A stretch of 64,000 nucleotides of DNA from Oleiharenicola lentus (GTDB taxonomy: Bacteria > Verrucomicrobiota > Verrucomicrobiia > Opitutales > Opitutaceae), in assembly GCF_004118375.1 (NCBI RefSeq), contig NZ_SDHX01000001.1, positions 1,031,693 to 1,095,692 of the forward strand, written 5' to 3'. The stretch's first letter is position 1. Each line of letters begins with the position of its first letter. Shown piece after piece: positions 16,843 through 25,454 of this stretch. The notes beneath the pieces are model-generated. The model saw nothing but the letters and a program-made list of their open reading frames with translations. It was not told where the DNA came from and did not search any database. The translations under genes were made by a program, and so were the position numbers.

Positions 16843-18978
16843 TCAGAACCGCCAGGTCCAGGCGCCCTTGGCGGAAATGTCGCCGGTGGTCGGACGGAAA
16901 TGATCGGCCGTGGTGTCGTAGCCCTGGTTGATCACGAAGTAGAGATCGTTGCCGGGCTGGACGGTCCACTTCAGGCGGAAATTCATCCCGAGCGACTTCG
17001 AGAGGTTGTCGTATTGGCCGAGCAGGCTGAGTTGCAGGTCGGGATTGAACGTGAAGGAAGCGCGGAGCGAACCGGTGCGGACCTGGAATTCGCCGGCGGG
17101 GAGCCGGATGTCGCGCAGACCCGTGCTGAGGTTGAACTGCAGGCGGCTGGTCGGACGCCAGCCGATGCCCAGGTTGTAGAAATCGGCGTGTCCCGTGAGA
17201 TACTGGCCGGTGCGCCAGCGCACATAAGCGTCCACCGGTCGGGCGCGGGCGGTGCCGATCTCGATTTGGAAGTCGTCGAACCGGTGCCGGCCGGCCGGGA
17301 CGATGATGCCGGGGCGGATCGCGAAGGGCGTATCGTAGGTCTCGTAGTGGGCGCCGAGCCAGATGTTGGTGAAGTCACCCTTCGCGGTCTCGGCGTAGAA
17401 ACCGGTCCAGACGTTGCCGTCGAGAAAGTGGACGTCGAGGTCGGTGGTGTGGTCGGTCTCGACGAAGGGCTGCGCCATGCTGAGGAAGCGGTCCTTGAAA
17501 TAGACGTTGTAGAGCGCCTGCAGGTGCATGTTGCCCACGCCGGTGCGGGAGACGAAGCCGAGGGCGGGGTCGAACTTCTCGTCCACGGCGCTGAACCAGC
17601 CGGAGAGCATCAGCGGTTCGTTGGGGTAGTTGATCGAAAGGGTGGTCGCGGTGCCGGTGCCGCCGGCGAGATCGGAGTCGGTGTGCTGCACGCCGAGGCG
17701 GGCCGTGAGCGTCTTGCCGCCGGCGAGGCGGCTGTTGGTGTAGTTGAAATCGGCGCCGAGGAGCGTGTTGTCGCCGTCGCCGCGCGGGTCGCCGTGCGTG
17801 GCGATGAGGCCGACGCTGGACTCGGCCAGCACCTGGTGGGAGACGCGGCCGACAAACAGGTTCTTGCCGTCCACGCCCGCGTGGTCGTCGGTCTGCACAT
17901 CGAGCAGGCCGATGGTCCACGGGCCGGCGCGGCCGGTGACCTTGGCGCCGCCGAGGATGTCCACCTTGGTGCCGTCTTCGGCCAGGCCGATGCGGCGCGA
18001 GAAGAACGGCAGCGGGTCCTGGTTGATGCCGGCGAAGGTGAAGAGCGAGGCGTCGCGCGTGAAGAACGAGCGTTTCTCCGGGAAGAACAGCGGAAAGCGG
18101 CCGAGGTTGACCTGGCGTTCGTCCACGTCGGCGTCGGCGAAGTCCGTGTTGAGCGTGAGCGTGGCGGCGAGCGAGGGCGTGGCCTGCCAGACGAAGTCGA
18201 GGCCGGGCTTGAACTCGGTTTCCTTCTCGCCGGCGCGCGGTTTGTGCCGGGTGGTCGCGCTGGCAAACGGCTTGAACTCAAGGCCGCGGCCCTGGCGCAG
18301 GCCGGCGAAACCGCGGAGATCGCCCGTATCGGGGAGCGAGAACACGCTCTTCGCGCGAATGACGTTGGACCAGCGGACGTTCTCCTGCTTGCGGCGGATT
18401 TGCCGGGCGACGTCGAATCCCCAGGTGCCGCCCGCGGGATCGAAGGCGATGGATTTGGCCGGGATCGCGAACTCGCAGCTCCAGCCGCCGGGATCGCGGG
18501 TGACCCGGCCGTGCCAGAGGCCGTCCCACTGGTCGTTGGCCTGGTCCTTGTTCTGCACGAGGCCGTCGTGTTTGCCGCCGGCCGCGGTCAGGCCGAAGTA
18601 ATAGCCGTCGCTCTCGCGATTGAAGGTGTCGAACACGATGCGCACGAGATCGTCGGAGCCGTTGCTCTGGTCGCGCTGCATGGAGTAGGCGCGGATACCG
18701 GCGAGCCCGCCGGAGTCGTGGCAGCGCACGGCCACGAAGACGTGGTCGGCGTCGTAGGTGACCCAGAACTCGGTGCGCTCGGTGGGCTCGGTGTTCTCGC
18801 GGGGATAGACTTCGCGGAAGGCGTCGGTGCGGGCGGCGGTCTGCCAGACCGGATCGTCGAGCACGCCGTCGATCACGGGCGGCGTGGCAGTGGGGCGCAC
18901 GTCCAGGGCGGGGGCGGCGAAAAGGCCGGCTCCGCTCAGGATGAGGCCGAGGAAAAGGAGGCGTGGGCGTGGTGTCAT
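16843..18978 (-). CDS. DUF5916 protein with CBM9-like N-terminal domain
   Basis: A 711-residue exported protein. After a signal peptide (RLLFLGLILSGAGLFAAPA) comes a CBM9-like sugar-binding fold (about residues 30-215: VIDGVLDDPVWQTAARTDAF, FWVTYDADHVFVAVRCHD) and then a long beta-rich DUF5916 region with outer-membrane barrel features (FFPEKRSFFTRDASLF, alternating aromatic strands to the last residue WTWRF). The family is common in Bacteroidetes and Verrucomicrobia and is of unknown function, presumably an outer-membrane protein. The ATG at 18978 fits the signal peptide. Its end is 84 bp from the start of the Cys-rich gene, on the same strand. Confidence 0.88.
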   Translation of the reverse strand: MTPRPRLLFLGLILSGAGLFAAPALDVRPTATPPVIDGVLDDPVWQTAARTDAFREVYPRENTEPTERTEFWVTYDADHVFVAVRCHDSGGLAGIRAYSMQRDQSNGSDDLVRIVFDTFNRESDGYYFGLTAAGGKHDGLVQNKDQANDQWDGLWHGRVTRDPGGWSCEFAIPAKSIAFDPAGGTWGFDVARQIRRKQENVRWSNVIRAKSVFSLPDTGDLRGFAGLRQGRGLEFKPFASATTRHKPRAGEKETEFKPGLDFVWQATPSLAATLTLNTDFADADVDERQVNLGRFPLFFPEKRSFFTRDASLFTFAGINQDPLPFFSRRIGLAEDGTKVDILGGAKVTGRAGPWTIGLLDVQTDDHAGVDGKNLFVGRVSHQVLAESSVGLIATHGDPRGDGDNTLLGADFNYTNSRLAGGKTLTARLGVQHTDSDLAGGTGTATTLSINYPNEPLMLSGWFSAVDEKFDPALGFVSRTGVGNMHLQALYNVYFKDRFLSMAQPFVETDHTTDLDVHFLDGNVWTGFYAETAKGDFTNIWLGAHYETYDTPFAIRPGIIVPAGRHRFDDFQIEIGTARARPVDAYVRWRTGQYLTGHADFYNLGIGWRPTSRLQFNLSTGLRDIRLPAGEFQVRTGSLRASFTFNPDLQLSLLGQYDNLSKSLGMNFRLKWTVQPGNDLYFVINQGYDTTADHFRPTTGDISAKGAWTWRF

Positions 18979-19094
18979 GCGATCGCCGGGGTGGGTGGCG
19001 TCATGCGGGAAACCGCGCTGCGCGGCAAAGGTTACAGGTCGAAAGGACGAAATTGCGCGATGAACTCCCTGCGGGGAGGCGGCAAATGGGATCC

Positions 19095-19146
19095 GTAGGG
19101 GCGTGGCTTGACCGCGCCCGAGGGCGCGCGCAAGGCGCGCCCCTGC
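19095..19146. repeat. Imperfect palindrome between pyk and DUF5916 gene
   Basis: The arms GTAGGGGCGTGGCTTG... (19095-19119) and its counterpart (19122-19146) pair with 20 of 25 positions across a two-base centre. The same GTAGG..CTTG style recurs at 51200-51257 and, as a half, at 58831-58854, so this is a dispersed palindrome family. It lies between two minus-strand genes and is a strong RNA hairpin without a T tract. Confidence 0.65.
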
Positions 19147-19161
19147 GATGACACTCGCGCC

Positions 19162-20595
19162 TCAGCCCACCGTGCGCATCTGGATGCTGTCCACCCGGTC
19201 GCCGGAATCGGTGAGCACATCGGAGATGATCACGAGCTTGTCGCCGCTTTGGACGCGGCCGGCGTCCCGCAGCATGGCAATCGCACGGGAAAGCGTTTTT
19301 TCGGGATCACCAAAGACGCCGATGTAATAGGGCTCGACCGAGCGGACGATGCGCAGCTGGCGCAGGGCGGTCACGTTGTCGGTGAGGGCGAGGATGGGCG
19401 CACGGGCCGGGCGGTGGGCGGCGAGTCCGGCGGCGGCGAGTCCGCGGCGGGTGAAGATCACGATGCGCGCCCCGGGGAACTCGTTGGCCATGACCACGGC
19501 GGCACGCATGAACTTCATGCGGGGCTCGATGAACACGGCCGGCTCCGGAAAGTCGGCGGCCAACTCCTCCTCGACGCGCCGGGCGATGGAATCCATCACG
19601 CGGATGCACTCGAAGGGATATTTGCCCACGGTGGTCTCGCCGGAGAGCATCACGCAGTCGGCCTGCTCGTAGACGGCGTTGGCCACGTCGGTGATCTCGG
19701 CGCGGGTCGGCACGGGCTGGGTGATCATGGACTCCAGCATGTGGGTGGCGACGATGACGGGGCGGCCGACGGAGAGGCAGGTGCGGACGGCGCGGTGCTG
19801 GATGATGGGCAGGTCCTGCAGCGGCACCTCAATGCCGAGGTCGCCGCGGGCCACCATGAGCACGTCGGTGGCGCGGATGATGTCGTCCAGGTTGGAGATG
19901 GCTTCCTGGTCCTCAATCTTGGCGACGATGCGGGCGGAGGATTTTTGCTCGCGGAGGAAACCGCGGAGCTGCGAGATGTCGCCGGCCTCGCGCACGAAGG
20001 AGAGGGCCACGAAGTCGATGCCCTCCTCGATGCCCACGAGGGTGTCGGCCCGGTCCTTTTCGGTGAAGGAAGGCAGGTTCACGCGCACGCCGGGGAGGTT
20101 GATGTGCCGGCGGGAGGAGAGCGTGCCGGCCGTGAGCACGCAGCAGCGGATGTGGGCGTCGTTCTTGGCCCGGACCTCGAGACGGATGAGGCCGTTGTCC
20201 ACGAGCACGATGTCGCCGACCTTGATGTCGTTGACGAGGTCGCGGTAGTTCACGTCCACCGAGCGGATCTCCTCGGCGTTGGTGCGGTCGCCGCCCGGCT
20301 TGACCGTGAAGTCGAAGATTTCCCCCGGCCGCAGCTCCATGGGGGCCGCGACGTCGCCGGTGCGGATCTCGGGGCCCTTGATGTCCATCATGACCGCGAC
20401 CTCGCGGCCGACCTTCTTGGAGACGGCGCGGATGCGGCGGATGACCTCGCGGGTCCAGTCGTGCTTGGCGTGCGCCATGTTGAGGCGGATGACATCCACG
20501 CCCGACTCGATGAGGCGGGTCAGCTGCTTCTCGCTCTCGGTGGCTGGGCCGAGGGTGGCAATGATCTTGGTGCGGCGGTAGGACGGGATCGACAT
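19162..20595 (-). CDS. pyk: Pyruvate kinase
   Basis: A 477-residue cytoplasmic enzyme that transfers the phosphate of PEP to ADP at the end of glycolysis. Key elements are the N-terminal YRRTKIIATLGPATES, the RLNMAHAKHDW, the AVMMDIKGPEIRTG motif, the active-site strand around EDQEAISNLDDI, and the metal/PEP motif MVARGDLGIEVPL. The C-terminal allosteric domain is present (VIISDVLTDSG). Length is normal. The ATG at 20595 is preferred; upstream codons in frame are proline-rich and non-conserved. Together with ppdK at the right edge it forms the PEP/pyruvate node. Confidence 0.96.
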   Translation of the reverse strand: MSIPSYRRTKIIATLGPATESEKQLTRLIESGVDVIRLNMAHAKHDWTREVIRRIRAVSKKVGREVAVMMDIKGPEIRTGDVAAPMELRPGEIFDFTVKPGGDRTNAEEIRSVDVNYRDLVNDIKVGDIVLVDNGLIRLEVRAKNDAHIRCCVLTAGTLSSRRHINLPGVRVNLPSFTEKDRADTLVGIEEGIDFVALSFVREAGDISQLRGFLREQKSSARIVAKIEDQEAISNLDDIIRATDVLMVARGDLGIEVPLQDLPIIQHRAVRTCLSVGRPVIVATHMLESMITQPVPTRAEITDVANAVYEQADCVMLSGETTVGKYPFECIRVMDSIARRVEEELAADFPEPAVFIEPRMKFMRAAVVMANEFPGARIVIFTRRGLAAAGLAAHRPARAPILALTDNVTALRQLRIVRSVEPYYIGVFGDPEKTLSRAIAMLRDAGRVQSGDKLVIISDVLTDSGDRVDSIQMRTVG

Positions 20596-20700
20596 GGACG
20601 GGAGCAGGGAAGCGGGCGGGGGCGGAGCGGGCAAAGCAAAAGCCGGATTACGTCAAGCGGCGGGCCGAGGCGGACAGAAAATGCGCAGTCGGAGCGGGGT

Positions 20701-21495
20701 TCAAAACTCGAAGGCGGGCGTGCCGGCGCCCGGGGCGACGACCGAAAACCCGCATTGCCGGGCGGCCAGCACGGTGCCGCAGGCGGCCGCGACGGCTTCG
20801 GGCGAGTTGCAGTCGCGGCTGAGGTGGGTGAGGAACACGTGGCGCCAGCGGGCGCCGGCGGTGGTTTCAAGGAGTTCGCGGGCCGCGGAGTTGGAAAGGT
20901 GGCCGTGCCGGCCGCCGATGCGCTGCTTGGTGGACCACGGGCGCTTGGTGTCGGCCTGCAGCATCTGCGAACAGTGGTTGGCCTCGACGACGAGCACGTC
21001 GGCCTCGCGGATGTGTTCGCGGATGTGCGCGGGCGCGTGACCGAGATCGGTCAGCCAGGCGAGACTTCGGCGCGGCGAGAGCAGGTCGCCGTGGCCGTGG
21101 GCGATGAGGAAGCCGACGGGATCCTGCGCGTCGTGCGGCACGGTGAAGCTGCGCACCTCGAACTCGCGGAAACGGAACGTCGCGCCTGTCTCAAAGAGCT
21201 GCCAGTTGATCCGGTGCTTGAGGCCGGCCTGCAGGGACTCGGCGGTGCGACGGTTGGCGAAGACCTTGATGCGGTCGTGTTTCGCCAGGCCGGAGAGCGC
21301 CGCCGCATGGTCGCCGTGCTCGTGGGTCAGGAAGATTGCGTCGATGCGTTCCCAGGACTCGCCCGCCTCGGCGAGGAGTTCGCCGAGTTTTCGCGCCGAG
21401 AAGCCCGCGTCCACGAGCACGCGGGTGTCGTCGGAAGCGAGGAGGGCGGCGTTGCCGGAGCTGCCCGAGCCAAGAATGCGGAACCGCAGGGCCAT
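20701..21495 (-). CDS. MBL-fold metallo-hydrolase (YycJ/WalJ type)
   Basis: A 264-residue metallo-beta-lactamase-fold hydrolase. It has FRILGSGSSGNAALLASDDTRVLVDAG, the zinc motif THEHGDH (near residues 57-62), a later D and H in SLAWLTDLGHAP and VEANHC, and TKQRIGGRHGHLSN and VFLTHLSRDCNSP, the sequence pattern of the YycJ/WalJ group, implicated in DNA or RNA processing in Firmicutes. Cytoplasmic. The start at 21495 (MALRFRILGSG) is the first conserved position. It is divergent from the PTPS gene, and the two identical palindromes lie between them, so it could share their control. Confidence 0.9.
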   Translation of the reverse strand: MALRFRILGSGSSGNAALLASDDTRVLVDAGFSARKLGELLAEAGESWERIDAIFLTHEHGDHAAALSGLAKHDRIKVFANRRTAESLQAGLKHRINWQLFETGATFRFREFEVRSFTVPHDAQDPVGFLIAHGHGDLLSPRRSLAWLTDLGHAPAHIREHIREADVLVVEANHCSQMLQADTKRPWSTKQRIGGRHGHLSNSAARELLETTAGARWRHVFLTHLSRDCNSPEAVAAACGTVLAARQCGFSVVAPGAGTPAFEF

Positions 21496-21579
21496 CGCCG
21501 GGATTGAGGGCCCGCCGCCTGACCCCGGCAATGCCAAATCCGGCCCAGTCCGCCGACCGCCACCCGGCCCGACCCGACG

Positions 21580-21600
21580 AATGTTCGTATTACGAACATT
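21580..21600. promoter_or_regulatory. Perfect palindromic operator, copy 1
   Basis: AATGTTCGTA, a single central T, then TACGAACATT: a perfect 10+1+10 palindrome. It lies 85 bp upstream of the metallo-hydrolase start and about 170 bp upstream of the PTPS-type start. An identical copy follows at 21642. There is no T tract, so it is not a terminator. It is laid out like a dimeric repressor site. Confidence 0.75.
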
Positions 21601-21636
21601 CGTCCACACGCACCGGGCTGGACGGGTGTCATTCAA

Positions 21637-21667
21637 GGCCCAATGTTCGTATTACGAACATTGGGCC
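21637..21667. promoter_or_regulatory. Perfect palindromic operator, copy 2 (extended)
   Basis: The same 21-bp core (21642-21662) as copy 1, here extended by GGCCC/GGGCC to a perfect 15+1+15 palindrome. Centres of the two copies are 62 bp apart, close to six helical turns, so two bound dimers would sit on the same face of DNA. The site is about 105 bp upstream of the PTPS-type ATG. Confidence 0.75.
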
Positions 21668-21771
21668 TGATTGTGAGGGCGGCTGAATTTCGGTGGGGGC
21701 GGCAGGACATCCGACTCCGCCAGCACCGTGGGGGTTGACGCAGGCGGCAATCTCGCTTCGCTTGACCCTCC

Positions 21772-22251
21772 ATGCCGAAAAAGACCAACACGCGCAAAAA
21801 CCGGGAGCCGTCCGTGCGGGCGCTCGCGGGCACGGTGTTCATCACGCGGCAGGTGCACTTCAACTCGGCGCACCGGCTCTACAACCCGACCAAAAGCCTA
21901 GCCTGGAACCAGAAGCAATACGGCCTCTGCACCAACCCGCACTGGCACGGTCACAACTACGTGCTCGAGGTCACGGTCAAGGGGCAGCCCGATCCGGTCA
22001 CCGGCTACATCATCGACCTGGCACGCCTGAAGAAGATCCTGCACCGCGCCGTCGTGGACAAGTGCGACCACCGCAACCTCAACGACGAGGTGGACTTCCT
22101 GCGCGGCATCATTCCCTCGACCGAGAACCTCGTCATCGCCTTCTGGCACGAGATCGTCTCGCACATTCCGCTGCCCGCCAGGCTGCACTGCGTGAGGCTC
22201 TACGAGACGCCGCGCAACTACGCCGAGTTCTTCGGCCCGGCCCACCACTGA
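21772..22251 (+). CDS. 6-pyruvoyl-tetrahydropterin synthase family protein (QueD/PTPS)
   Basis: A 159-residue enzyme of the COG0720 family that acts on dihydroneopterin triphosphate. Zinc ligands are His34 ([10 protein letters not shown]), His59 and His61; Cys53 is the catalytic cysteine, giving C-x5-HGH ([11 protein letters not shown]). DKCDHRNLN and [11 protein letters not shown] complete the active site. The C-x5-HGH spacing is that of the mammalian-like PTPS-II group rather than the C-x3-HGH of queuosine QueD, so the product may be a pyruvoyl-tetrahydropterin. It is 49 bp upstream of folE2, which makes its substrate. A basic N-terminal extension of about 15 residues is present. Confidence 0.9.
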   Translation: MPKKTNTRKNREPSVRALAGTVFITRQVHFNSAHRLYNPTKSLAWNQKQYGLCTNPHWHGHNYVLEVTVKGQPDPVTGYIIDLARLKKILHRAVVDKCDHRNLNDEVDFLRGIIPSTENLVIAFWHEIVSHIPLPARLHCVRLYETPRNYAEFFGPAHH

Positions 22252-22300
22252 TGTTTCGGGCGGTTACGTCACCCGCCTGCACCAACCAAAAACGAATCCC

Positions 22301-23272
<972 letters not shown>

Positions 23273-23525
23273 GCCGGTCGCTCCGCCGGGCGCGCAAATC
23301 ACTATCGCCAAAAAGTTCTAACGCCAATGCGGTCGGAGGGTTTCGAAATTGGAAACTGAGATTTCTTTGGCGTTTGAAACCTGAGGCTTGGGGTTTTCGC
23401 AGATCCCGGTGGCTCGGATCACCTGCCAGATCGCGCGCACGTGCACCACATCTGCATCGCTGAACCACTCCTGACATAGGGCTGTCAGCGTGGGGTGGTA
23501 GAGTGGGAGCATCCTCGGATTCCCC

Positions 23526-23903
23526 ATGCTCCAAGTCACCGGCATCGCCTTCGCCCTCTACCACGTTACCGACGTCGCCCGCGCGCGAAATTTTTACGAG
23601 GGCATCCTCGGCCTCAGGGTGGGCACGCAGGCCGAGTTTGCGCCCGGCCAATGGTGGATCGAATACGAGGCCGGGCCGAGCGGGTTGGCCATAACGAACT
23701 TTGGCGGCACCGCTGTGCCGGCCTCAGGCGGACCGGGCGTGGCGCTGGAGGTTACGAACTACGACGACGCCATTGCCACGGTGAAGGCAGCGGGGCTCTC
23801 GCCGAGTTGGGGCCCGCATGATTGCGATGCGTGCCGCAGCATCGGCTTCCGTGATCCCGACGGCAACGAAGTGTTCCTCCACCAACGCAAAGGCTCCGTC
23901 TGA
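23526..23903 (+). CDS. VOC-family (glyoxalase-like) protein
   Basis: A 125-residue vicinal-oxygen-chelate protein of one cupped betaalphabetabetabeta pair: FALYHVTDVARARNFYEGILGLRVG, WWIEYEAGPSGLAI, VALEVTNYDDAIATVKAAG, and the closing IGFRDPDGNEVFLHQR with the metal-binding E. The conserved His of the first half (YHVTD) is present. Substrate is unknown. The start is the first ATG, after a 253-bp gap (23273-23525) in which I see no gene or recognisable signal. Confidence 0.88.
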   Translation: MLQVTGIAFALYHVTDVARARNFYEGILGLRVGTQAEFAPGQWWIEYEAGPSGLAITNFGGTAVPASGGPGVALEVTNYDDAIATVKAAGLSPSWGPHDCDACRSIGFRDPDGNEVFLHQRKGSV

Positions 23904-23913
23904 TTTCCCGACC

Positions 23914-24321
23914 ATGCAAAACCGTCTCCTCACGCTCACCCTCGCCGCGCCACGCGCGTCGGCTTTCAACTTTCTCGCCGACATCGAAAACCTGCCCGCC
24001 TGGACCGGCGGCCTCTGCGAATGGGTGGAACTCCACCGCGAGGGCTGGTGGGCCTACACCGCCCTTGGCGAGCTCGCGGTCGAGACCAAGGTGGACGACA
24101 TTTCCGGGGAGATCGACCTGCGGCTCCGCCACGTCTCGGGCTGGCTGGCGGTCGTGGCGCTGCGTGTGCAGACCGACGGCGAGGGCGGTGCGATCATCCG
24201 CGCCTCCTGCCGCCAGCCGGTGGGCATGGACGACGAGGCCTACGACCAGTTGTTCGAGTCGCTGCTCGACGGCCTGCGCGGACTCGTCACTCGGTTTCAG
24301 CACGAGCCGGTGGCGGCATGA
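23914..24321 (+). CDS. SRPBCC/START-like protein
   Basis: A 135-residue cytoplasmic protein. The N-terminus (LTLAAPRASAFNFLADIENLPAWTGG) and later GEIDLRLRHVSGWLAVVALRVQ match the helix-grip fold of SRPBCC (polyketide cyclase/START-like) proteins, which bind small hydrophobic ligands. The ATG at 23914 begins this domain and lies ten bases after the stop of the VOC gene, so they are probably one operon. Ligand unknown. Confidence 0.8.
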   Translation: MQNRLLTLTLAAPRASAFNFLADIENLPAWTGGLCEWVELHREGWWAYTALGELAVETKVDDISGEIDLRLRHVSGWLAVVALRVQTDGEGGAIIRASCRQPVGMDDEAYDQLFESLLDGLRGLVTRFQHEPVAA

Positions 24322-24324
24322 CGG

Positions 24325-24410
24325 GTAGTTTAAGTTTTAAGTTGAAGTTTAAGACGGAACCCCAAGGCCGGCCGACTTCGACCGATGACATAAACTTCAG
24401 ACTTAAACTG
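24325..24410. repeat. AT-richer imperfect inverted repeat
   Basis: Left arm AGTTTAAGTTTTAAGTTGAA and right arm near 24391-24409 (ATAAACTTCAGACTTAAACT) are inverted relatives. The arms are visibly AT-rich compared with neighbours. With the adjacent perfect hairpin at 24411 they fill the space between convergent genes, suggesting a small dispersed element. Confidence 0.5.
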
Positions 24411-24437
24411 ACGTAGCCGGGCGATGCCCGGCTACGT
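24411..24437. repeat. Perfect 12-bp hairpin at the 3' end of the transglutaminase gene
   Basis: ACGTAGCCGGGC, loop GAT, GCCCGGCTACGT: a perfect 12-bp stem. It overlaps the last two codons of the minus-strand gene at 24432. A related core (GTAGCCGGG) forms the in-frame repeat inside uup at 45891-45953. The hairpin lies between convergent genes and may stop transcription from both sides, but has no T tract. Confidence 0.7.
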
Positions 24438-25310
24438 CGTCGGCTCGACCGTCACCTCGACGCGGAGGAGGGGCGAGTAGCTGCCGGTGAAGACGCCGCG
24501 CGTGGGGCTCACGTCGGCGTAGTCGCGGCCGCGGGCCACGACGATGTGGCCGGCGGCGGGGAAGCAAGCGTTGGTCGGGTCGTAGTCCACCCAGCCGACC
24601 TCGGGCACGAAGACCGAGACCCACGCGTGCATGGCGTCGGCGCCGCGCAGGCGGGGCTGGCCGGGCGGCGGTTCGGTGAGCAGGTAGCCGCTCACGTAGG
24701 CGCCGGGCAGGCCGTGTTGGCGCACACAGCTCAGGAACAGGTGGGTGAAATCTTGGCAGACGCCGCGCTTCTTCTCGAGCGCATCGGCCAGCGGCGTGCT
24801 CACGTCGGTTGCGGTGGGATCAAAGGTGAACTCCTCCGCAAAGCGCCGGCCCAGTTCCTCGATCCAGGCGAGCACCGGGATGGCCGGGTCCAGGCCGTCG
24901 GCAAGCTCCCGGGTGCCCGGCAGGAGCGGCACGAGCGTCGTCGGGCCGAGGTATTGTTCCAGCAGGAATCTTTCTCCGGTTGAGATGGCGTGGCGCACGC
25001 GCTCGCGCGCCTCGACGAGGGAAGGACTCAGGCCGGCCAGCGGCAGCGCCGGGGCCTCGCGTCGGACGACGGCGTGGCTCGTGATGGAAAGTTCGCGGTG
25101 CGGTTCGCGCACGGAGAAGAAGTGCCGGGTGTTGCCGAAGAAATCCTCGCGGGTCGAGAGGTCGGGTGCGGCGGGGTGCAGCTCAAGCTGGAAGTCCAGG
25201 CACTCCTGCGCCGCCTCGGCCCGCGGCCGCAGCTGCAGCATCTGCCACGCTGCGCCGGCCGCGGCGGCGTGCTGATAGACGGTCTGATGGGTGATGCGGT
25301 AGTGGGGCAT
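24432..25310 (-). CDS. Transglutaminase-like cysteine protease family protein (small type)
   Basis: A 292-residue transglutaminase-fold protein, with an N-terminal beta domain (HYRITHQTVYQHAAAA) and a catalytic core: Cys in GVCQDFTHLFLSCVRQHGLP, His in ADAMHAWVSVFVPE, Asp in VDYDPTN, the Cys-His-Asp triad. No signal peptide. It is one of three genes (24432-31601) of the known cluster with an ATP-grasp/alpha-E fusion and a DUF2126 transglutaminase. In such clusters the transglutaminase-fold enzyme is thought to cleave or transfer peptides made by the ligase. The start at 25310 (MPHYRITHQT) matches the family's N-terminus. Confidence 0.9.
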   Translation of the reverse strand: MPHYRITHQTVYQHAAAAGAAWQMLQLRPRAEAAQECLDFQLELHPAAPDLSTREDFFGNTRHFFSVREPHRELSITSHAVVRREAPALPLAGLSPSLVEARERVRHAISTGERFLLEQYLGPTTLVPLLPGTRELADGLDPAIPVLAWIEELGRRFAEEFTFDPTATDVSTPLADALEKKRGVCQDFTHLFLSCVRQHGLPGAYVSGYLLTEPPPGQPRLRGADAMHAWVSVFVPEVGWVDYDPTNACFPAAGHIVVARGRDYADVSPTRGVFTGSYSPLLRVEVTVEPTT

Positions 25311-25454
25311 GTCAGGTGGCTCCGCAGCCGTTAGCCGCGCTTGAGGCATGCCGAAAGCGTGGAGAAAAATGCCCCACGTTCTCGCCATGCTCCAACGCGG
25401 CTACGGCCTCGCGGGAGCTCGGTCCTCCGGAAATGGGGTGTGCGCAGGTGTTCA

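Noticed and set aside
16789..19098. 769-residue open frame on the plus strand opposite the DUF5916 gene
   Set aside because: It is the shadow of a high-GC gene; composition is repetitive Ala/Gly/Val/Glu without domains, while the minus strand has a signal peptide and clear family sequence.
21580..21662. LexA box interpretation of the palindromes
   Set aside because: The Verrucomicrobial LexA motif, as I recall it, is TGTTC-N4-GAACA; here the spacing is seven, and neighbouring genes are not DNA-repair genes.
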